Positions 1-9,970 of a stretch of 64,000 nucleotides of DNA are shown here, one piece after another. This stretch comes from Anaerorudis cellulosivorans (GTDB lineage Bacteria > Bacteroidota > Bacteroidia > Bacteroidales > Dysgonomonadaceae), in NCBI RefSeq assembly GCF_025943985.1, contig NZ_JAPCWE010000005.1, forward strand, positions 118,907 to 182,906, written 5' to 3'. The notes under the pieces were generated by a model. That model was not told the DNA's origin, did not search any database, and was given only the letters and a program-made list of their open reading frames with translations. The first letter of the stretch is position 1, and each line of letters begins with the position of its first letter. The position numbers were made by a program, and so were the translations under genes.

Positions 1-1061
1 TCCGTCATGCCGTAACCCACGGTGAAAGGAAATTTCAATTGATAGAAAAACGCCTCCACTTCGCGGTTCAATGCCGCCCCTCCTATAATGACTTCCCTGA
101 AATTTCCTCCGAAGAGGTTCATCAGGTAACATCTCATTTTGCACAAAACCAGGCGGTTTATCAAGGGCGTACGCAACAAAAGCTTCATCAGCGGTTTGTT
201 TATCAAAGGCAGAATCTTCCGGTGGTATATATTTTCAAAAGTGAGCGGAACAGTAATAATGATGTGAGACTTGACCTTTTGGAGCGCCTGAACCAAATTT
301 CGAAAGGAAGGTATAGTATCCAACAAGGTGATATGTACTCCTTCGGAAAGGGGGTAAAGAAAATCGAACGTGCAACCGTAGGCATGGGCTAAGGGTAAAA
401 AAGCCAGATTGCGCTCGCCCTCAAATAGCAGATTCACCTTGTCGGCAAACGTAACGTTTCCTGCAAAATTATTTGCCGTGAGCATCACTCCTCTGCAAAA
501 ACCCGGCGTGCCCGAAGTATAATTCAAACAGATGACTTCACTATTGTCGATTTCGGGATAAATCACCTGTTCTTTTCGGAAACCGTCGGGGTATTTTTCT
601 TCGCATAACTCGTCCCATCGGTTTACCATTTTCCAAAGGCTTTCATCGTCACACTGAAACAATTTGAAAGAAGGGATTTCGAAAACGGGGACGGTTATTT
701 TTCCTTTGGTAATCTGACTCCAAACCGATTCGTCCATAAAAACGAGTTTCGATTCGGAATGTTCAATGATATGCTCGATGTTTTCCGGATGGAAATAAGA
801 CAAAACGGGGACAATAACAGCCCCATAAGTAATGGTGGCCAAAAAAACCGTGCACCATGCCGAATGGTTTTTGCCCGACAAAGCTATTTTATCGCCTTTT
901 TCAATACCTATTTTATCAAACAACACATGCAACCGGGCAATCTTTTGTGCAAGATCGCCGTAAGTGAGCGTTGTTCCTCCTGCATAATCGCTCAACGCAG
1001 GCAATTCCCAGTGTTCTTTCAGGCTGTTTTCGTAAAGTTTGATAAAATTTTGGCGAATCAC
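1..1061 (-). CDS. Long-chain acyl-CoA synthetase (AMP-forming), 3' part cut by window edge
   Basis: The minus strand from a GTG at 1061 reads open to the window edge (about 353 residues), so the C-terminal part is missing. The N-terminus reads MIRQNFIKLYENSLKEHWEL, typical of Bacteroidota long-chain fatty acid-CoA ligases. The adenylate-forming P-loop is visible as YTSGTPGFCRGVML near residue 180, followed by a LAFLPLAHAYG segment as in ANL enzymes. The family activates fatty acids to acyl-CoA through an acyl-AMP at the inner face of the membrane. The ATG at 1063 is out of frame and stops at once, so GTG is preferred. A good Bacteroidota promoter lies just upstream. It is divergent from mtaB. 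The family is sure; the fatty-acid chain preference cannot be told. Confidence 0.85.
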   Translation of the reverse strand, partial: MIRQNFIKLYENSLKEHWELPALSDYAGGTTLTYGDLAQKIARLHVLFDKIGIEKGDKIALSGKNHSAWCTVFLATITYGAVIVPVLSYFHPENIEHIIEHSESKLVFMDESVWSQITKGKITVPVFEIPSFKLFQCDDESLWKMVNRWDELCEEKYPDGFRKEQVIYPEIDNSEVICLNYTSGTPGFCRGVMLTANNFAGNVTFADKVNLLFEGERNLAFLPLAHAYGCTFDFLYPLSEGVHITLLDTIPSFRNLVQALQKVKSHIIITVPLTFENIYHRKILPLINKPLMKLLLRTPLINRLVLCKMRCYLMNLFGGNFREVIIGGAALNREVEAFFYQLKFPFTVGYGMT

Positions 1062-1085
1062 ATTTTTTATATTAGCAAGTATACA

Positions 1086-1116
1086 CAAAAATAAGATGTT
1101 CTTTGAGAATAACAAA
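1086..1116 (-). promoter_or_regulatory. Bacteroidota-type promoter of the acyl-CoA ligase
   Basis: On the minus strand TTTG (1113-1116) is followed after exactly 19 nt by TATTTTTG (1086-1093), matching the -33 TTTG / -7 TAnnTTTG consensus. Transcription would begin about 20 nt before the GTG start. Confidence 0.65.
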
Positions 1117-1252
1117 AAGAATCTCATGGCAAATGCGCCAATTTGTTGTATTTTTGTACATCCTTTACAAGGATACCTTGTTGCTATTCATCAACAAATG
1201 AGATACAAAGAGGAGCCAGATTCCTCTTATTTATTGATACAGTGATACCTAT

Positions 1253-2572
1253 ATGATTGATCGTTCCGTTTTCGAAAATAAAACCGCCGTTTATTATACG
1301 TTGGGATGCAAACTGAATTTTGCGGAAACCTCGGCACTTGGCCGACAGCTCTCGCAGGCAGGAATCCGCCGCGCACAAAAAGGACAAAAAGCCGATATTT
1401 GTGTCATAAATACCTGTTCTGTAACGGAACTGGCCGATAAAAAAGGTCGTCAAGCCATCCGCAAAATCATTCGTCAACATCCCGGAGCCTTTGTGGTGGT
1501 TACCGGATGTTATGCTCAGTTGAAACCCGACGAGATTGCCCACATTGAAGGAGTAGATCTGATATTGGGATCGGAACAAAAACACGATGTGCTGAAATAC
1601 CTCAATACGTTGGATAAAAAAACCGGAAGCGAAATTGTTGTCTCCGAAACCAAGCGGATAAAAACCTTTGTTCCTTCGCTGTCGGCCGACGACCGCACCC
1701 GCTACTTCCTGAAGGTACAAGACGGTTGCGATTATTTTTGCACCTATTGCACCATCCCTTTTGCCCGTGGCCGCAGTCGCAATGCACCCGTTTCCCTGCT
1801 TGTGCAGCAAGCTCGGGAAGCGGTAGGAGAGGGTGGAAAGGAAATTGTACTCACCGGCGTGAATATCGGCGATTTCGGACGCAGTACGAACGAAAGTTTT
1901 TTCGATTTGCTCTGTGCACTCGACGAAGTAGAAGGGATTGAGCGATTTCGCATTTCGTCGATCGAGCCCGATCTGCTGACCGACGACATCATTCGTTTTG
2001 TTGCCGATTCAAAACGGTTTGCGCCTCATTTTCATATTCCCCTTCAGTCAGGCAGCGATGCCGTGCTCAAACTCATGAAACGAAAATACGATACGGCACT
2101 GTTCCGTCACAAAATCGAAATGATCAAAGAGGCGATGCCCGATGCTTTTATTGGCGTGGATGTCATCGTGGGCGTTCGGGGCGAAACGGATGCCTATTTT
2201 GCCGAAAGTGCAGCATTCATCGATTCGTTGCCCGTTTCGCAACTACACGTTTTCACCTATTCGGAACGCCCGGGTACGCAGGCGCTGAAAATTCCGTATG
2301 TGGTGAAGCCGACGGTAAAGCACGAACGCAGCAAGACGTTGCTCGACATTTCGGAGAAAAAACTGCTCCACTTCTATGGCAGCCAACAAGGAACCCGTCG
2401 TAAAGTGCTTTTCGAACATACCCGCCACGGGCGGAAAATGATAGGCTTTACCGAAAATTATGTACGCATGGTTTCGGATTACGATGCCTCGTTGGTAAAC
2501 CGGCTTGTTGAAATAGAAGTAGGGAAACCGGACAACGAGCATTCGGCAATGGAAGCCGTTTTCATCGACTAA
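1253..2572 (+). CDS. mtaB: tRNA t6A37 methylthiotransferase MtaB
   Basis: 439 residues, the usual length for MtaB, a radical-SAM methylthiotransferase that converts t6A to ms2t6A at position 37 of ANN-decoding tRNAs in the cytoplasm. The N-terminal UPF0004 domain starts with YYTLGCKLNFAETSALG and has further cysteines at ICVINTCSVTE and VVVTGCYAQ (auxiliary Fe-S ligands). The radical-SAM motif is CDYFCTYC near residue 160, followed by IPFARGRSRN. The C-terminal TRAM-like region is present. The LGCKLNFAE signature fits MtaB better than MiaB or RimO. It heads a plus-strand group with the acyltransferase and glycosyltransferase (17-nt gap, then an ATGA overlap). A 7-bp hairpin at 1208-1228 lies in its leader. 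Confidence 0.93.
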   Translation: MIDRSVFENKTAVYYTLGCKLNFAETSALGRQLSQAGIRRAQKGQKADICVINTCSVTELADKKGRQAIRKIIRQHPGAFVVVTGCYAQLKPDEIAHIEGVDLILGSEQKHDVLKYLNTLDKKTGSEIVVSETKRIKTFVPSLSADDRTRYFLKVQDGCDYFCTYCTIPFARGRSRNAPVSLLVQQAREAVGEGGKEIVLTGVNIGDFGRSTNESFFDLLCALDEVEGIERFRISSIEPDLLTDDIIRFVADSKRFAPHFHIPLQSGSDAVLKLMKRKYDTALFRHKIEMIKEAMPDAFIGVDVIVGVRGETDAYFAESAAFIDSLPVSQLHVFTYSERPGTQALKIPYVVKPTVKHERSKTLLDISEKKLLHFYGSQQGTRRKVLFEHTRHGRKMIGFTENYVRMVSDYDASLVNRLVEIEVGKPDNEHSAMEAVFID

Positions 2573-2588
2573 AAAAGTATAACCCTTC

Positions 2589-3503
2589 ATGCAAAAAAAG
2601 ACAAACAAACAATCGGTAGCAGGCTATTATTTATTGTACGGCATTTCTTATCTCCATGCCCTTTTGCCGCTTTCCGTACTGTATGTTTTGTCGGATGCTC
2701 TTTATTTTTTTCTTTACTACATTGCCCGCTATCGGCGAAAAGTGGTCAGAAAAAACCTCACGAATGCCTTTCCTTTTAAAGGGAAAGTCGAAATCGAGAA
2801 AATCGAAAAAGACTTTTATCGTTTCTTGTGCGATTATTATGTTGAAACCATTAAGTTACTGCATATTTCGGATGAAGAAGTGAAGCAACGCATGAGGTTT
2901 GACAATCCGGAATTGCTCAACGAATTGGCTAAAAACGGTAATTCGTGCTTCATGAGTCTCGGGCATTACGGCAATTGGGAGTATGTGCCTTCCGTCGGTT
3001 TTTATCTTTCTCCCGAAATCGTACAGGGTCAAATCTACAAACAATTACACAACAGTGTCTTCGATCGTTTTTTTCTGAAAATCCGTTCGCGCTTTTCCCC
3101 CAAATGCATCGAAATGGGCGAAGCTTTTCGTACAATTGTGAAAAACCGAAACGAAGGACGCTCCATGCTGATCGGTTTTATAAACGACCAGCGTCCGCCG
3201 CGATATTACGATCAATATTGGACCACTTTTCTCAATCAGGATACACTGGTACTCACCGGCATGGAGCGCATTGCCGCAAAATTTGGCTTTGCTGTGGTAT
3301 ATTTGGACATGCAGCGTGTGAAACGCGGCTATTACCGGGGAACCTTTTCCGTGATAACCCTCGATGCTTCCAAAGAAGAACCCTATGCCGTAACCGAAAA
3401 ATATATGCGGGAACTGGAAAAAACCATTTTGCGCGATCCGGCCTACTGGCTATGGTCGCACAACCGCTGGAAATTTGCAAAAAATACGAACACATCAGCA
3501 TGA
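2589..3503 (+). CDS. LpxL/HtrB-family lysophospholipid (lipid A) acyltransferase
   Basis: 304 residues. The N-terminal hydrophobic segment (about residues 10-45) anchors the protein to the inner membrane. The family HX4D/E active-site motif is GHYGNWE near residue 120. Later family elements include GRSMLIGFINDQRPP and the DPAYWLWSHNRWK tail characteristic of LpxL/LpxM enzymes. The family transfers a secondary acyl chain from acyl-ACP to lipid A. In Bacteroidales the exact acceptor site varies, so the gene is left without a symbol. It follows mtaB by 16 nt and overlaps the next gene by ATGA, suggesting translational coupling. Confidence 0.88.
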   Translation: MQKKTNKQSVAGYYLLYGISYLHALLPLSVLYVLSDALYFFLYYIARYRRKVVRKNLTNAFPFKGKVEIEKIEKDFYRFLCDYYVETIKLLHISDEEVKQRMRFDNPELLNELAKNGNSCFMSLGHYGNWEYVPSVGFYLSPEIVQGQIYKQLHNSVFDRFFLKIRSRFSPKCIEMGEAFRTIVKNRNEGRSMLIGFINDQRPPRYYDQYWTTFLNQDTLVLTGMERIAAKFGFAVVYLDMQRVKRGYYRGTFSVITLDASKEEPYAVTEKYMRELEKTILRDPAYWLWSHNRWKFAKNTNTSA

Positions 3504-4528
3504 AAAAAACTTCGGTAATCATACTCAACTGGAACGGTCGGAAATTGTTGGAGCAATTTCTTCCTGCCGTATTGCAACATTCGCTGTCGGACGATTGTGA
3601 GGTGATTGTTGCCGATAACGGCTCGACAGACGATTCGGTATCATTTCTCGAAACACGGTATCCGGCCTTGCCGTTAATCGTTTTCGACAAAAACTATGGC
3701 TTTGCCGAAGGATACAACAAAGCCATCCGTCAGGTCGATTCGGAATACGTCGTATTGTTGAATTCCGATGTGGAAACCACAGAAGGTTGGCTCGATACCC
3801 TTGTCCGCTATATGGACGTTCATCCCGAAACAGCGGCCGTTCAACCCAAAATACGTGCCTTCTTCGATCGTAAAAAATTTGAATATGCCGGTGCGGCAGG
3901 GGGCTTCATCGACAAGTATGCCTATCCTTTTTGCCGCGGACGCATTCTCGAAAATGTGGAAACCGACTATGGACAGTACGACTCCATCATCCCCGTTTTC
4001 TGGGCTACCGGAGCCTGCCTGTGCATCCGCCGCAGCGATTACCTCGGTGCCGGAGGGCTCGATGCCGACTTTTTTGCTCACATGGAAGAAATCGATTTGT
4101 GCTGGCGGCTCAACGCCCGTGGTCGAAAAATCGAATGCGTTCCGGAATCGGTAGTCTATCACATGGGAGGTGCATCGTTGAATAAGGAAAATCCGCAAAA
4201 GACCTACCTCAATTTCAGAAACAACCTCTTGATGATTTACAAGAATATTGCACCATCGCAATTACCTCAAACGATGGTTGTGCGTTTTTTCCTCGATTTG
4301 CTGGCCTTTGCACACCTGTGCTTGAAAGGAAAATTTCAAAATGCGGGTGCCGTTGCAACAGCTTATGCCGATTTCCTGAAAATGCGAAGCCGATACAAAA
4401 ATATCCGTAAAGAAAATCTCGAAAAAACCGTAATAACAACTATTCCTTCACGCTTTAAAGGCAGCATCCTGTGGAATTATTACGTCAAAAAAAAGAGGAC
4501 CTTCGGGCAACTGTTCGAAACACATTAA
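3500..4528 (+). CDS. Family 2 glycosyltransferase
   Basis: 342 residues from the ATG that overlaps the acyltransferase stop as ATGA. A longer frame begins far upstream but would run through the acyltransferase gene, so it is not used. The GT-A fold starts with SVIILNWNGRKLLEQFL; the nucleotide-sugar site is ADNGSTDDSV followed by the DxD-like VLLNSDVETTEGW. A later FFAHMEEIDLCWRL block is typical of rhamnosyltransferase-like GT2 enzymes (WcaA/RfbF type). The C-terminal 80 residues contain a hydrophobic stretch that may associate with the membrane. Next to a lipid A acyltransferase, a role in cell-surface glycan synthesis is likely. Donor and acceptor are unknown. Confidence 0.88.
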   Translation: MKKTSVIILNWNGRKLLEQFLPAVLQHSLSDDCEVIVADNGSTDDSVSFLETRYPALPLIVFDKNYGFAEGYNKAIRQVDSEYVVLLNSDVETTEGWLDTLVRYMDVHPETAAVQPKIRAFFDRKKFEYAGAAGGFIDKYAYPFCRGRILENVETDYGQYDSIIPVFWATGACLCIRRSDYLGAGGLDADFFAHMEEIDLCWRLNARGRKIECVPESVVYHMGGASLNKENPQKTYLNFRNNLLMIYKNIAPSQLPQTMVVRFFLDLLAFAHLCLKGKFQNAGAVATAYADFLKMRSRYKNIRKENLEKTVITTIPSRFKGSILWNYYVKKKRTFGQLFETH

Positions 4529-4550
4529 AAAAATTGGTACCGAATTTGAT

Positions 4551-4580
4551 TTTGTTTCTAAAAAAATCTGTGTATATTTG
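4551..4580 (+). promoter_or_regulatory. Promoter of the ferredoxin gene
   Basis: TTTG (4551-4554), 18 nt, then TATATTTG (4573-4580) matches the Bacteroidota -33/-7 pattern. The start codon is 66 nt downstream. Confidence 0.6.
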
Positions 4581-4645
4581 CGCAATTATAAAAATAAATA
4601 ATTCAATCTAAAACACTAACATCTAATTAAAATTAAAGAACGATT

Positions 4646-4813
4646 ATGGCTTACGTAATTACAGAAGATTGTATTGCTTGCGGCACTTGTATTGACGAAT
4701 GTCCTGTAGGTGCTATTTCGGAAGGTGAAATTTATGTGATCGATCCCGACATTTGTACAGATTGCGGTACATGTGCCGAAGTCTGTCCCACCGAAGCAAT
4801 CCATCCGGCATAA
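4646..4813 (+). CDS. 2[4Fe-4S] ferredoxin
   Basis: A 55-residue protein beginning [15 protein letters not shown]. Two complete cluster motifs are visible: C9-C12-C15-C19P and C37-C40-C43-C47P, each CxxCxxCxxxCP. This is the clostridial-type bacterial ferredoxin, a soluble cytoplasmic low-potential electron carrier that serves pyruvate:ferredoxin oxidoreductase, hydrogenase and Rnf in anaerobes. The gene has its own promoter and a strong terminator, so it appears to be a single-gene transcript, as expected for an abundant electron carrier. Confidence 0.95.
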   Translation: MAYVITEDCIACGTCIDECPVGAISEGEIYVIDPDICTDCGTCAEVCPTEAIHPA

Positions 4814-4830
4814 ATCATAAATGACCAAAC

Positions 4831-4866
4831 AACGTGGCATCTTTAATTGACGCCACGTTTTTTTTG
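4831..4866 (+). terminator. Rho-independent terminator of the ferredoxin gene
   Basis: An 8-bp perfect stem AACGTGGC (4831-4838) / GCCACGTT (4852-4859) runs into eight or more T residues, 17 nt after the ferredoxin stop codon. Confidence 0.85.
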
Positions 4867-4923
4867 GTTTTTGGATAAGAGCCGACATACAATTCCTTCA
4901 ACTTAATTAATTAACACGATCAT

Positions 4924-5589
4924 ATGAAAAAAGTATATTACATTTTATTGCTTGTTGTATGGGTTATACATCAATCCTGTATTAATAGTGTAAATGAGGT
5001 TGATTCTCCCATGACAGTAAAAAATAGCGAGTTGACAATGACTCATGGAAATACCGAAAAATTGATTGTTGAAAACGCAAAAGGTTTTACTACCTATAAA
5101 AGTACCAACGATGATGTTGCCACCGTGTCGCCCTACGGCATAGTAACTGCCGGAGTAAAAGGGGAAGCAACTATACGTGTTGAATCGGGAGCAGAAACAG
5201 CAATGTGCAAGGTTTCGGTAACCACCTCGATAAACCATATCATAGAGCCTTGTGTCGATTTTGGCCGCGATTATGAAACGGTGAAAAATAAAATAAAAAA
5301 TGATGCTGAAATCACCGAAGAAAACGGGAATATGATACAAACCCGAGTAATTGAGAATACCGTTTTCCGATATGTTTATTTATTCAAGGACGGAAAACTT
5401 TCCTCGTCGTGTCTTTCCTTTCCGCTTCAATCACCCACAGCCGAAATAATAGACGATTTTTTGGCTGAACGTTATCTCCCCTGGGATAAATATTTATATT
5501 CTCCCGATAAAAAAGTGGGAGTATTCACGCTCAAACCGGGAGATGGATACCTTTATGTATTTTATTCCACCTTGTGCCCAACTGAATAG
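4924..5589 (+). CDS. Lipoprotein with one bacterial Ig-like (BIG2) domain
   Basis: 221 residues. The N-terminus MKKVYYILLLVVWVIHQSC is a hydrophobic signal ending in a lipobox-like HQS-C, so export and lipid attachment at Cys19 are likely. Residues about 35-100 form a BIG2-like domain, with the typical sequence STNDDVATVSPYGIVTAGVK followed by GEATIRV. The remaining 120 residues match nothing I recognise. In this phylum such domains are found on surface lipoproteins and often mediate adhesion or matrix contact, but no function can be assigned here. It stands alone between the ferredoxin and the SGNH protein. Confidence 0.75.
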   Translation: MKKVYYILLLVVWVIHQSCINSVNEVDSPMTVKNSELTMTHGNTEKLIVENAKGFTTYKSTNDDVATVSPYGIVTAGVKGEATIRVESGAETAMCKVSVTTSINHIIEPCVDFGRDYETVKNKIKNDAEITEENGNMIQTRVIENTVFRYVYLFKDGKLSSSCLSFPLQSPTAEIIDDFLAERYLPWDKYLYSPDKKVGVFTLKPGDGYLYVFYSTLCPTE

Positions 5590-5650
5590 CCATAGGCAGG
5601 ATTTTTTGGTTTTTCAATGTCGTGTATCTGCAATTCAAGCATTTTTTATC

Positions 5651-5658
5651 TAAATTTG
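5651..5658 (+). promoter_or_regulatory. -7 box upstream of the SGNH-like gene
   Basis: TAAATTTG fits TAnnTTTG and lies 27 nt before the start codon. No good -33 TTTG is seen at the right distance. Confidence 0.4.
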
Positions 5659-5685
5659 CTGCAATAACAAAAACGAATTTTACCG

Positions 5686-6459
5686 ATGAAACAATTTCGT
5701 ATACTGTTGATTTTATGGGTTGCTTTTGGAACGATTCTTTCGGCTCAATGTAGAAAAGACTCTGCTCAATATACTTTTCTGCTTACGGGCGCCTCGTTTG
5801 CTTCGCCCAATAACGGGTGGTTTGAAGTAGGTTGCGATTTGGTGGGCGCAATCCCCCTTAACCGCGCAATAGGCGGAGAAGCCATTGCAAATACGGCCAA
5901 CCGGATGATCAACGGCACACTGTACACCGAAGAAGAGTTCGAAAATATCGATGCCTTTGTGATTATGCAGGTGCACAATCAAGACGTTTTCGATGAGTCG
6001 CAGCTCAAACCCAATTACACCGATTACGAAACGCCATTCGATCGGAGCAACTATGCTGCAGCTTTCGATTATGTAATCAAACGATACCTTGCCGAATGTT
6101 ATAACCTGAAATTCGACAAACAGTCGCGCTATTATAATACTAAATACGGCAAACCGGCAGTGATTGTGTTGTGTACCGACTGGCACGATGCGCGCGTAAC
6201 TTACAATACTTCGGTTCGAAAATTGGCTGCGAAATGGGGTTTTCCATTAGTGGAATTCGACAAGTATATCGGTTTTTCCAAAAATGCCCTTCATCCCGTA
6301 ACGGGTGAGCAAATGAGTTTGCTTTTCTCGGGCGACAAGCAGGAAATCGACGGTGTTACTTATGGGTGGCATCCCGAAAATGGAAAAGAAACTTACATCC
6401 AACGACGCATGGGGGCTATTTTTGCCGACACCATGCAGAGGATTTTTCCCGTGAAATAA
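5686..6459 (+). CDS. Exported SGNH/GDSL-hydrolase-like protein (DUF5040 type)
   Basis: 257 residues with a signal peptide (MKQFRILLILWVAFGTILSA), so exported. The sequence resembles the Bacteroidales DUF5040 group, an SGNH-hydrolase-like family. Block I would be FLLTGASFASPNNGW, a glycine block is AIGGEAIANTA, and a late ALHPVTGEQ gives a histidine in the expected position for the catalytic His. The classical GDSL string itself is changed to GASFAS, so esterase activity is plausible but unproven. The substrate is unknown. No operon partner is evident, and a hairpin terminator follows. Confidence 0.65.
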   Translation: MKQFRILLILWVAFGTILSAQCRKDSAQYTFLLTGASFASPNNGWFEVGCDLVGAIPLNRAIGGEAIANTANRMINGTLYTEEEFENIDAFVIMQVHNQDVFDESQLKPNYTDYETPFDRSNYAAAFDYVIKRYLAECYNLKFDKQSRYYNTKYGKPAVIVLCTDWHDARVTYNTSVRKLAAKWGFPLVEFDKYIGFSKNALHPVTGEQMSLLFSGDKQEIDGVTYGWHPENGKETYIQRRMGAIFADTMQRIFPVK

Positions 6460-6519
6460 GATTAGCGTTTTTTCCTGTAATGTTTTGCCAATCCGCCGGC
6501 GGCCGTTTCTTTATAGAGG

Positions 6520-6546
6520 CGGGGAAGGGCATTCCCCGTTTCTTTT
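6520..6546 (+). terminator. Terminator after the SGNH-like gene
   Basis: CGGGGAA (6520-6526), 5-nt loop, TTCCCCG (6532-6538), then TTTCTTTT. The T-rich tail is on the plus strand, so it serves the gene ending at 6459. A separate 10-bp palindrome CCGCCGGCGG lies just upstream. Confidence 0.7.
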
Positions 6547-6557
6547 AATGATTCCAT

Positions 6558-7313
6558 TTATCTGTTTTCTTCTTCCAGAACATGAGTTTTCTTTTTTAAG
6601 TATTTCAGGACAAGATAACCTGTTCCGGTAATGAGACACATGACAAGTAAAAAATAATTGTAATCAGTTTCTCTTTCAATCAATTCACCTGAGAGATCAA
6701 AAATGCAAAAGATACCAAAAAGAGCGCAAATCCCATTTTTTTCTTGCCGAAGCACTTTTTTCCAACTAAATGGTAAGGCAGACTTTTGGTAATTTTTAAA
6801 TTTTGGAAAAAATGCGGGAACATTCTTTGCCCATTCCAGATAGAAGTCTCCGAATTTTCGGCGTAAAAACTGTTCTTCGGCAAACATGATTCTTTCGTAA
6901 TATAACCCATAAGCCAGACAAAAGGCGATAATAAACCAAAAGTTTCCGGTCAGCATGGCAATTCCCAACCATATCAGAAAATTCCCCAAATAAAGGGGAT
7001 GTCGTACAACGGAATACATACCTGTCGTATTAAGTGTGTCGGCAATTTGGACTTCTTTAGTGTTTCTTCCGGAGGTATTTTTTGGTGTGTATCCTATCGT
7101 ATATATCCGTATACTTAAGCCAATTAAACTGACAAACAAACAAAACATTTCATAATAAATTTCCCAAGGCTCATCCTCCAAAATAAAAGTTTGGGGATAC
7201 ATTTCTGTTCGCAAATAAAGGATCAAACCAATCAATAAAGCAATTAAGGGGAGGTAACTTCTGTGTTTGAAAAGCCATATTCCTTGGCGTTCGAATTCTT
7301 CCTGAAGGGCCAT
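6558..7313 (-). CDS. Isoprenylcysteine carboxyl methyltransferase (ICMT)-like membrane protein
   Basis: 251 residues. About five hydrophobic segments are visible, two near residues 20-75, two between 105 and 165 and one near 220-240. The conserved core is GMYSVVRHPLYLGNFLIWLG, then YERIMFAEEQFLRRKFGDFY, which is the ICMT/PEMT SAM-binding signature (RHP...E.L...F...Y). The family methylates lipids, prenylcysteine or other membrane substrates. In bacteria the substrate is usually unknown, and lipid or lipid A phosphate methylation is one possibility. It is downstream of gapA on the same strand, but a terminator hairpin lies between them. Confidence 0.8.
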   Translation of the reverse strand: MALQEEFERQGIWLFKHRSYLPLIALLIGLILYLRTEMYPQTFILEDEPWEIYYEMFCLFVSLIGLSIRIYTIGYTPKNTSGRNTKEVQIADTLNTTGMYSVVRHPLYLGNFLIWLGIAMLTGNFWFIIAFCLAYGLYYERIMFAEEQFLRRKFGDFYLEWAKNVPAFFPKFKNYQKSALPFSWKKVLRQEKNGICALFGIFCIFDLSGELIERETDYNYFLLVMCLITGTGYLVLKYLKKKTHVLEEENR

Positions 7314-7410
7314 TTGGTATTTTTTTTAGAAGGTGAATTAGAATTAAACATTTATAATAGGAGAGTGATCAGCAATCATTAAGGCTCATCCCAACGTGAA
7401 AAAACGATTA

Positions 7411-7443
7411 AAAAAGCGCCACATTTGAAGGGCGCTTTTTTTA
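7411..7443. terminator. Bidirectional terminator between gapA and the methyltransferase gene
   Basis: The inverted repeat AAAAAGCGCC (7411-7420) / GGCGCTTTTTTT (7431-7442) can form a GC core with A and U tracts on both sides. It ends the gapA transcript on the minus strand. Confidence 0.75.
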
Positions 7444-7464
7444 ATGCATATCGAGAAAATTCGA

Positions 7465-8490
<1,026 letters not shown>

Positions 8491-8531
8491 TTAATTAAAA
8501 TTACACCTAAATACACTCTTTTATTCGATTA

Positions 8532-8562
8532 CAAAAATAGATATTCTTTTTATTTGAATAAA
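8532..8562 (-). promoter_or_regulatory. Promoter of gapA
   Basis: On the minus strand TATTTTTG (8532-8539) is preceded after 19 nt by TTTA (8559-8562), one mismatch from TTTG. It lies about 57 nt before the gapA start. Confidence 0.5.
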
Positions 8563-8609
8563 ATTATTCATGTCAAAAACTCTAAAATTCTTTATCTTTC
8601 TATTTATTT

Positions 8610-9836
8610 TTACTTCAGCATCCTCACTAGTTGCAACATTGCCATGTTGGCAGCACGTGAAATATTCTCTTCGCGAAGCATTCCCGTATGATAGAGCCGG
8701 GCGTGTGTTTTGCCATGGTAAAAGGTACAAACCCATACCGTTCCCACCGGTTTTTCATCGCTTCCTCCCGAAGGTCCGGCAATTCCCGAAACGGCTATGC
8801 TACAGTCGGTTTTCAACAGTGAAGCAACGTTAGCGGCCATCTGTTCCACCACAGGCCGGCTTACCGCCCCGTGTTTCTCGAGCACATCGGCAGGCACATG
8901 CAGCAGAGCACGTTTTACCTCGTTGGAGTAGGCAATGATGCTTCCGTTGAAATAATCCGACGCTCCGGGAATCGTAGTGATGCGGTGTGCAATGTAACCG
9001 CCGGTGCAACTTTCGGCCGTAGAAACCGTAAGGTGCTTTTGGCGTAATGCATTGCCCAACAACTCTTCGAGTGAAGCATCGCTTTCGGAAACCAATAAAT
9101 CGCCCAAAATGCCGATCAATTTTTCGGCCTGTGCATCCATCTCCTCCTCATGCTTTGTTCCGCGTGCCCATAATCGCAGCCGCACCATCCCGAACGACGG
9201 AAGATAGGCAAGCGACAAGCCTTCGGGCAGCTCTTTTTCGAAATCGCTCAGTTTAACGGCTAAAGCCGATTCCGAAATATCGGAAACCAAAAAAGAGCGT
9301 TTAAGATAGGGTTCTGTATGGAAATGCTGTTGCAATCGGGGAATGATTTCATCCGTCATGGCCGTTTTCATTTCGACGGGTACGCCCGGCATGGAAACAA
9401 GAATTTGGTTGTTGCGCTCAAACCATAGGATAGGGGCGGTGCCTGCTTTATTCGGAATGACGGTGCATCCTTCGGGCACAAATGCCTGACTTCGGGTCAG
9501 TTCGTTTATCTCGAGATTTTTCTGCGAAAAAACGGTGCGGATAGTGTCCAACACACTTTCGTCAAATACAAGTCGGGTATGAAAATAGCGGCAAAGGGTG
9601 TTTTTGGTAATATCGTCCTTGGTTGGACCCACGCCACCCGTAAGCAACAACACATCGGCTCTGCCAAAAGCGATATCCAATGCGCGTTCTATCATTTGAG
9701 CATTGTCGCCCACCGAGGTGATGGCAACGACTTCAAATCCGTGCGCGGCGAGTTCGCGCGCCATCCACGCCGAATTAGTGTCCACAATTTGTCCGATGAG
9801 CAATTCATCGCCAATGGTAATAATTTCAATCTTCAT
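8610..9836 (-). CDS. cinA: CinA: ADP-ribose pyrophosphatase-like / nicotinamide-nucleotide amidase
   Basis: 408 residues, full length. The N-terminal molybdopterin-binding-like (COG1058) domain begins [20 protein letters not shown] and contains [13 protein letters not shown]. The C-terminal PncC amidase domain (about residues 250-405) has the signature [31 protein letters not shown] and the [19 protein letters not shown] block. The PncC domain deamidates NMN to NaMN to recycle the pyridine nucleotide by-product of NAD-dependent ligation. The name CinA comes from its competence/damage association in streptococci, which need not hold here. Confidence 0.93.
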   Translation of the reverse strand: MKIEIITIGDELLIGQIVDTNSAWMARELAAHGFEVVAITSVGDNAQMIERALDIAFGRADVLLLTGGVGPTKDDITKNTLCRYFHTRLVFDESVLDTIRTVFSQKNLEINELTRSQAFVPEGCTVIPNKAGTAPILWFERNNQILVSMPGVPVEMKTAMTDEIIPRLQQHFHTEPYLKRSFLVSDISESALAVKLSDFEKELPEGLSLAYLPSFGMVRLRLWARGTKHEEEMDAQAEKLIGILGDLLVSESDASLEELLGNALRQKHLTVSTAESCTGGYIAHRITTIPGASDYFNGSIIAYSNEVKRALLHVPADVLEKHGAVSRPVVEQMAANVASLLKTDCSIAVSGIAGPSGGSDEKPVGTVWVCTFYHGKTHARLYHTGMLREENISRAANMAMLQLVRMLK

Positions 9837-9910
9837 TGCTATTTCCTTCCTATATAATCATGCAAAATAACATAGAATCTTTCTCAAAAAGAAAAATAGA
9901 TTCCATTTAT

Positions 9911-9941
9911 TTTTTTATTCGAACGGAATATTTTATCTTTG
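9911..9941 (+). promoter_or_regulatory. Promoter of rpmE2
   Basis: TTTT (9911-9914), 19 nt, TATCTTTG (9934-9941). The -7 box fits TAnnTTTG and is 29 nt before the rpmE2 ATG. Confidence 0.5.
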
Positions 9942-9970
9942 CAATCCGAAACATCAAAACTAAAATTATA

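Noticed and set aside
2945..3499. Upstream extension of the glycosyltransferase frame
   Set aside because: It overlaps the acyltransferase gene entirely; the ATG at 3500 gives the canonical GT2 N-terminus and an ATGA coupling.
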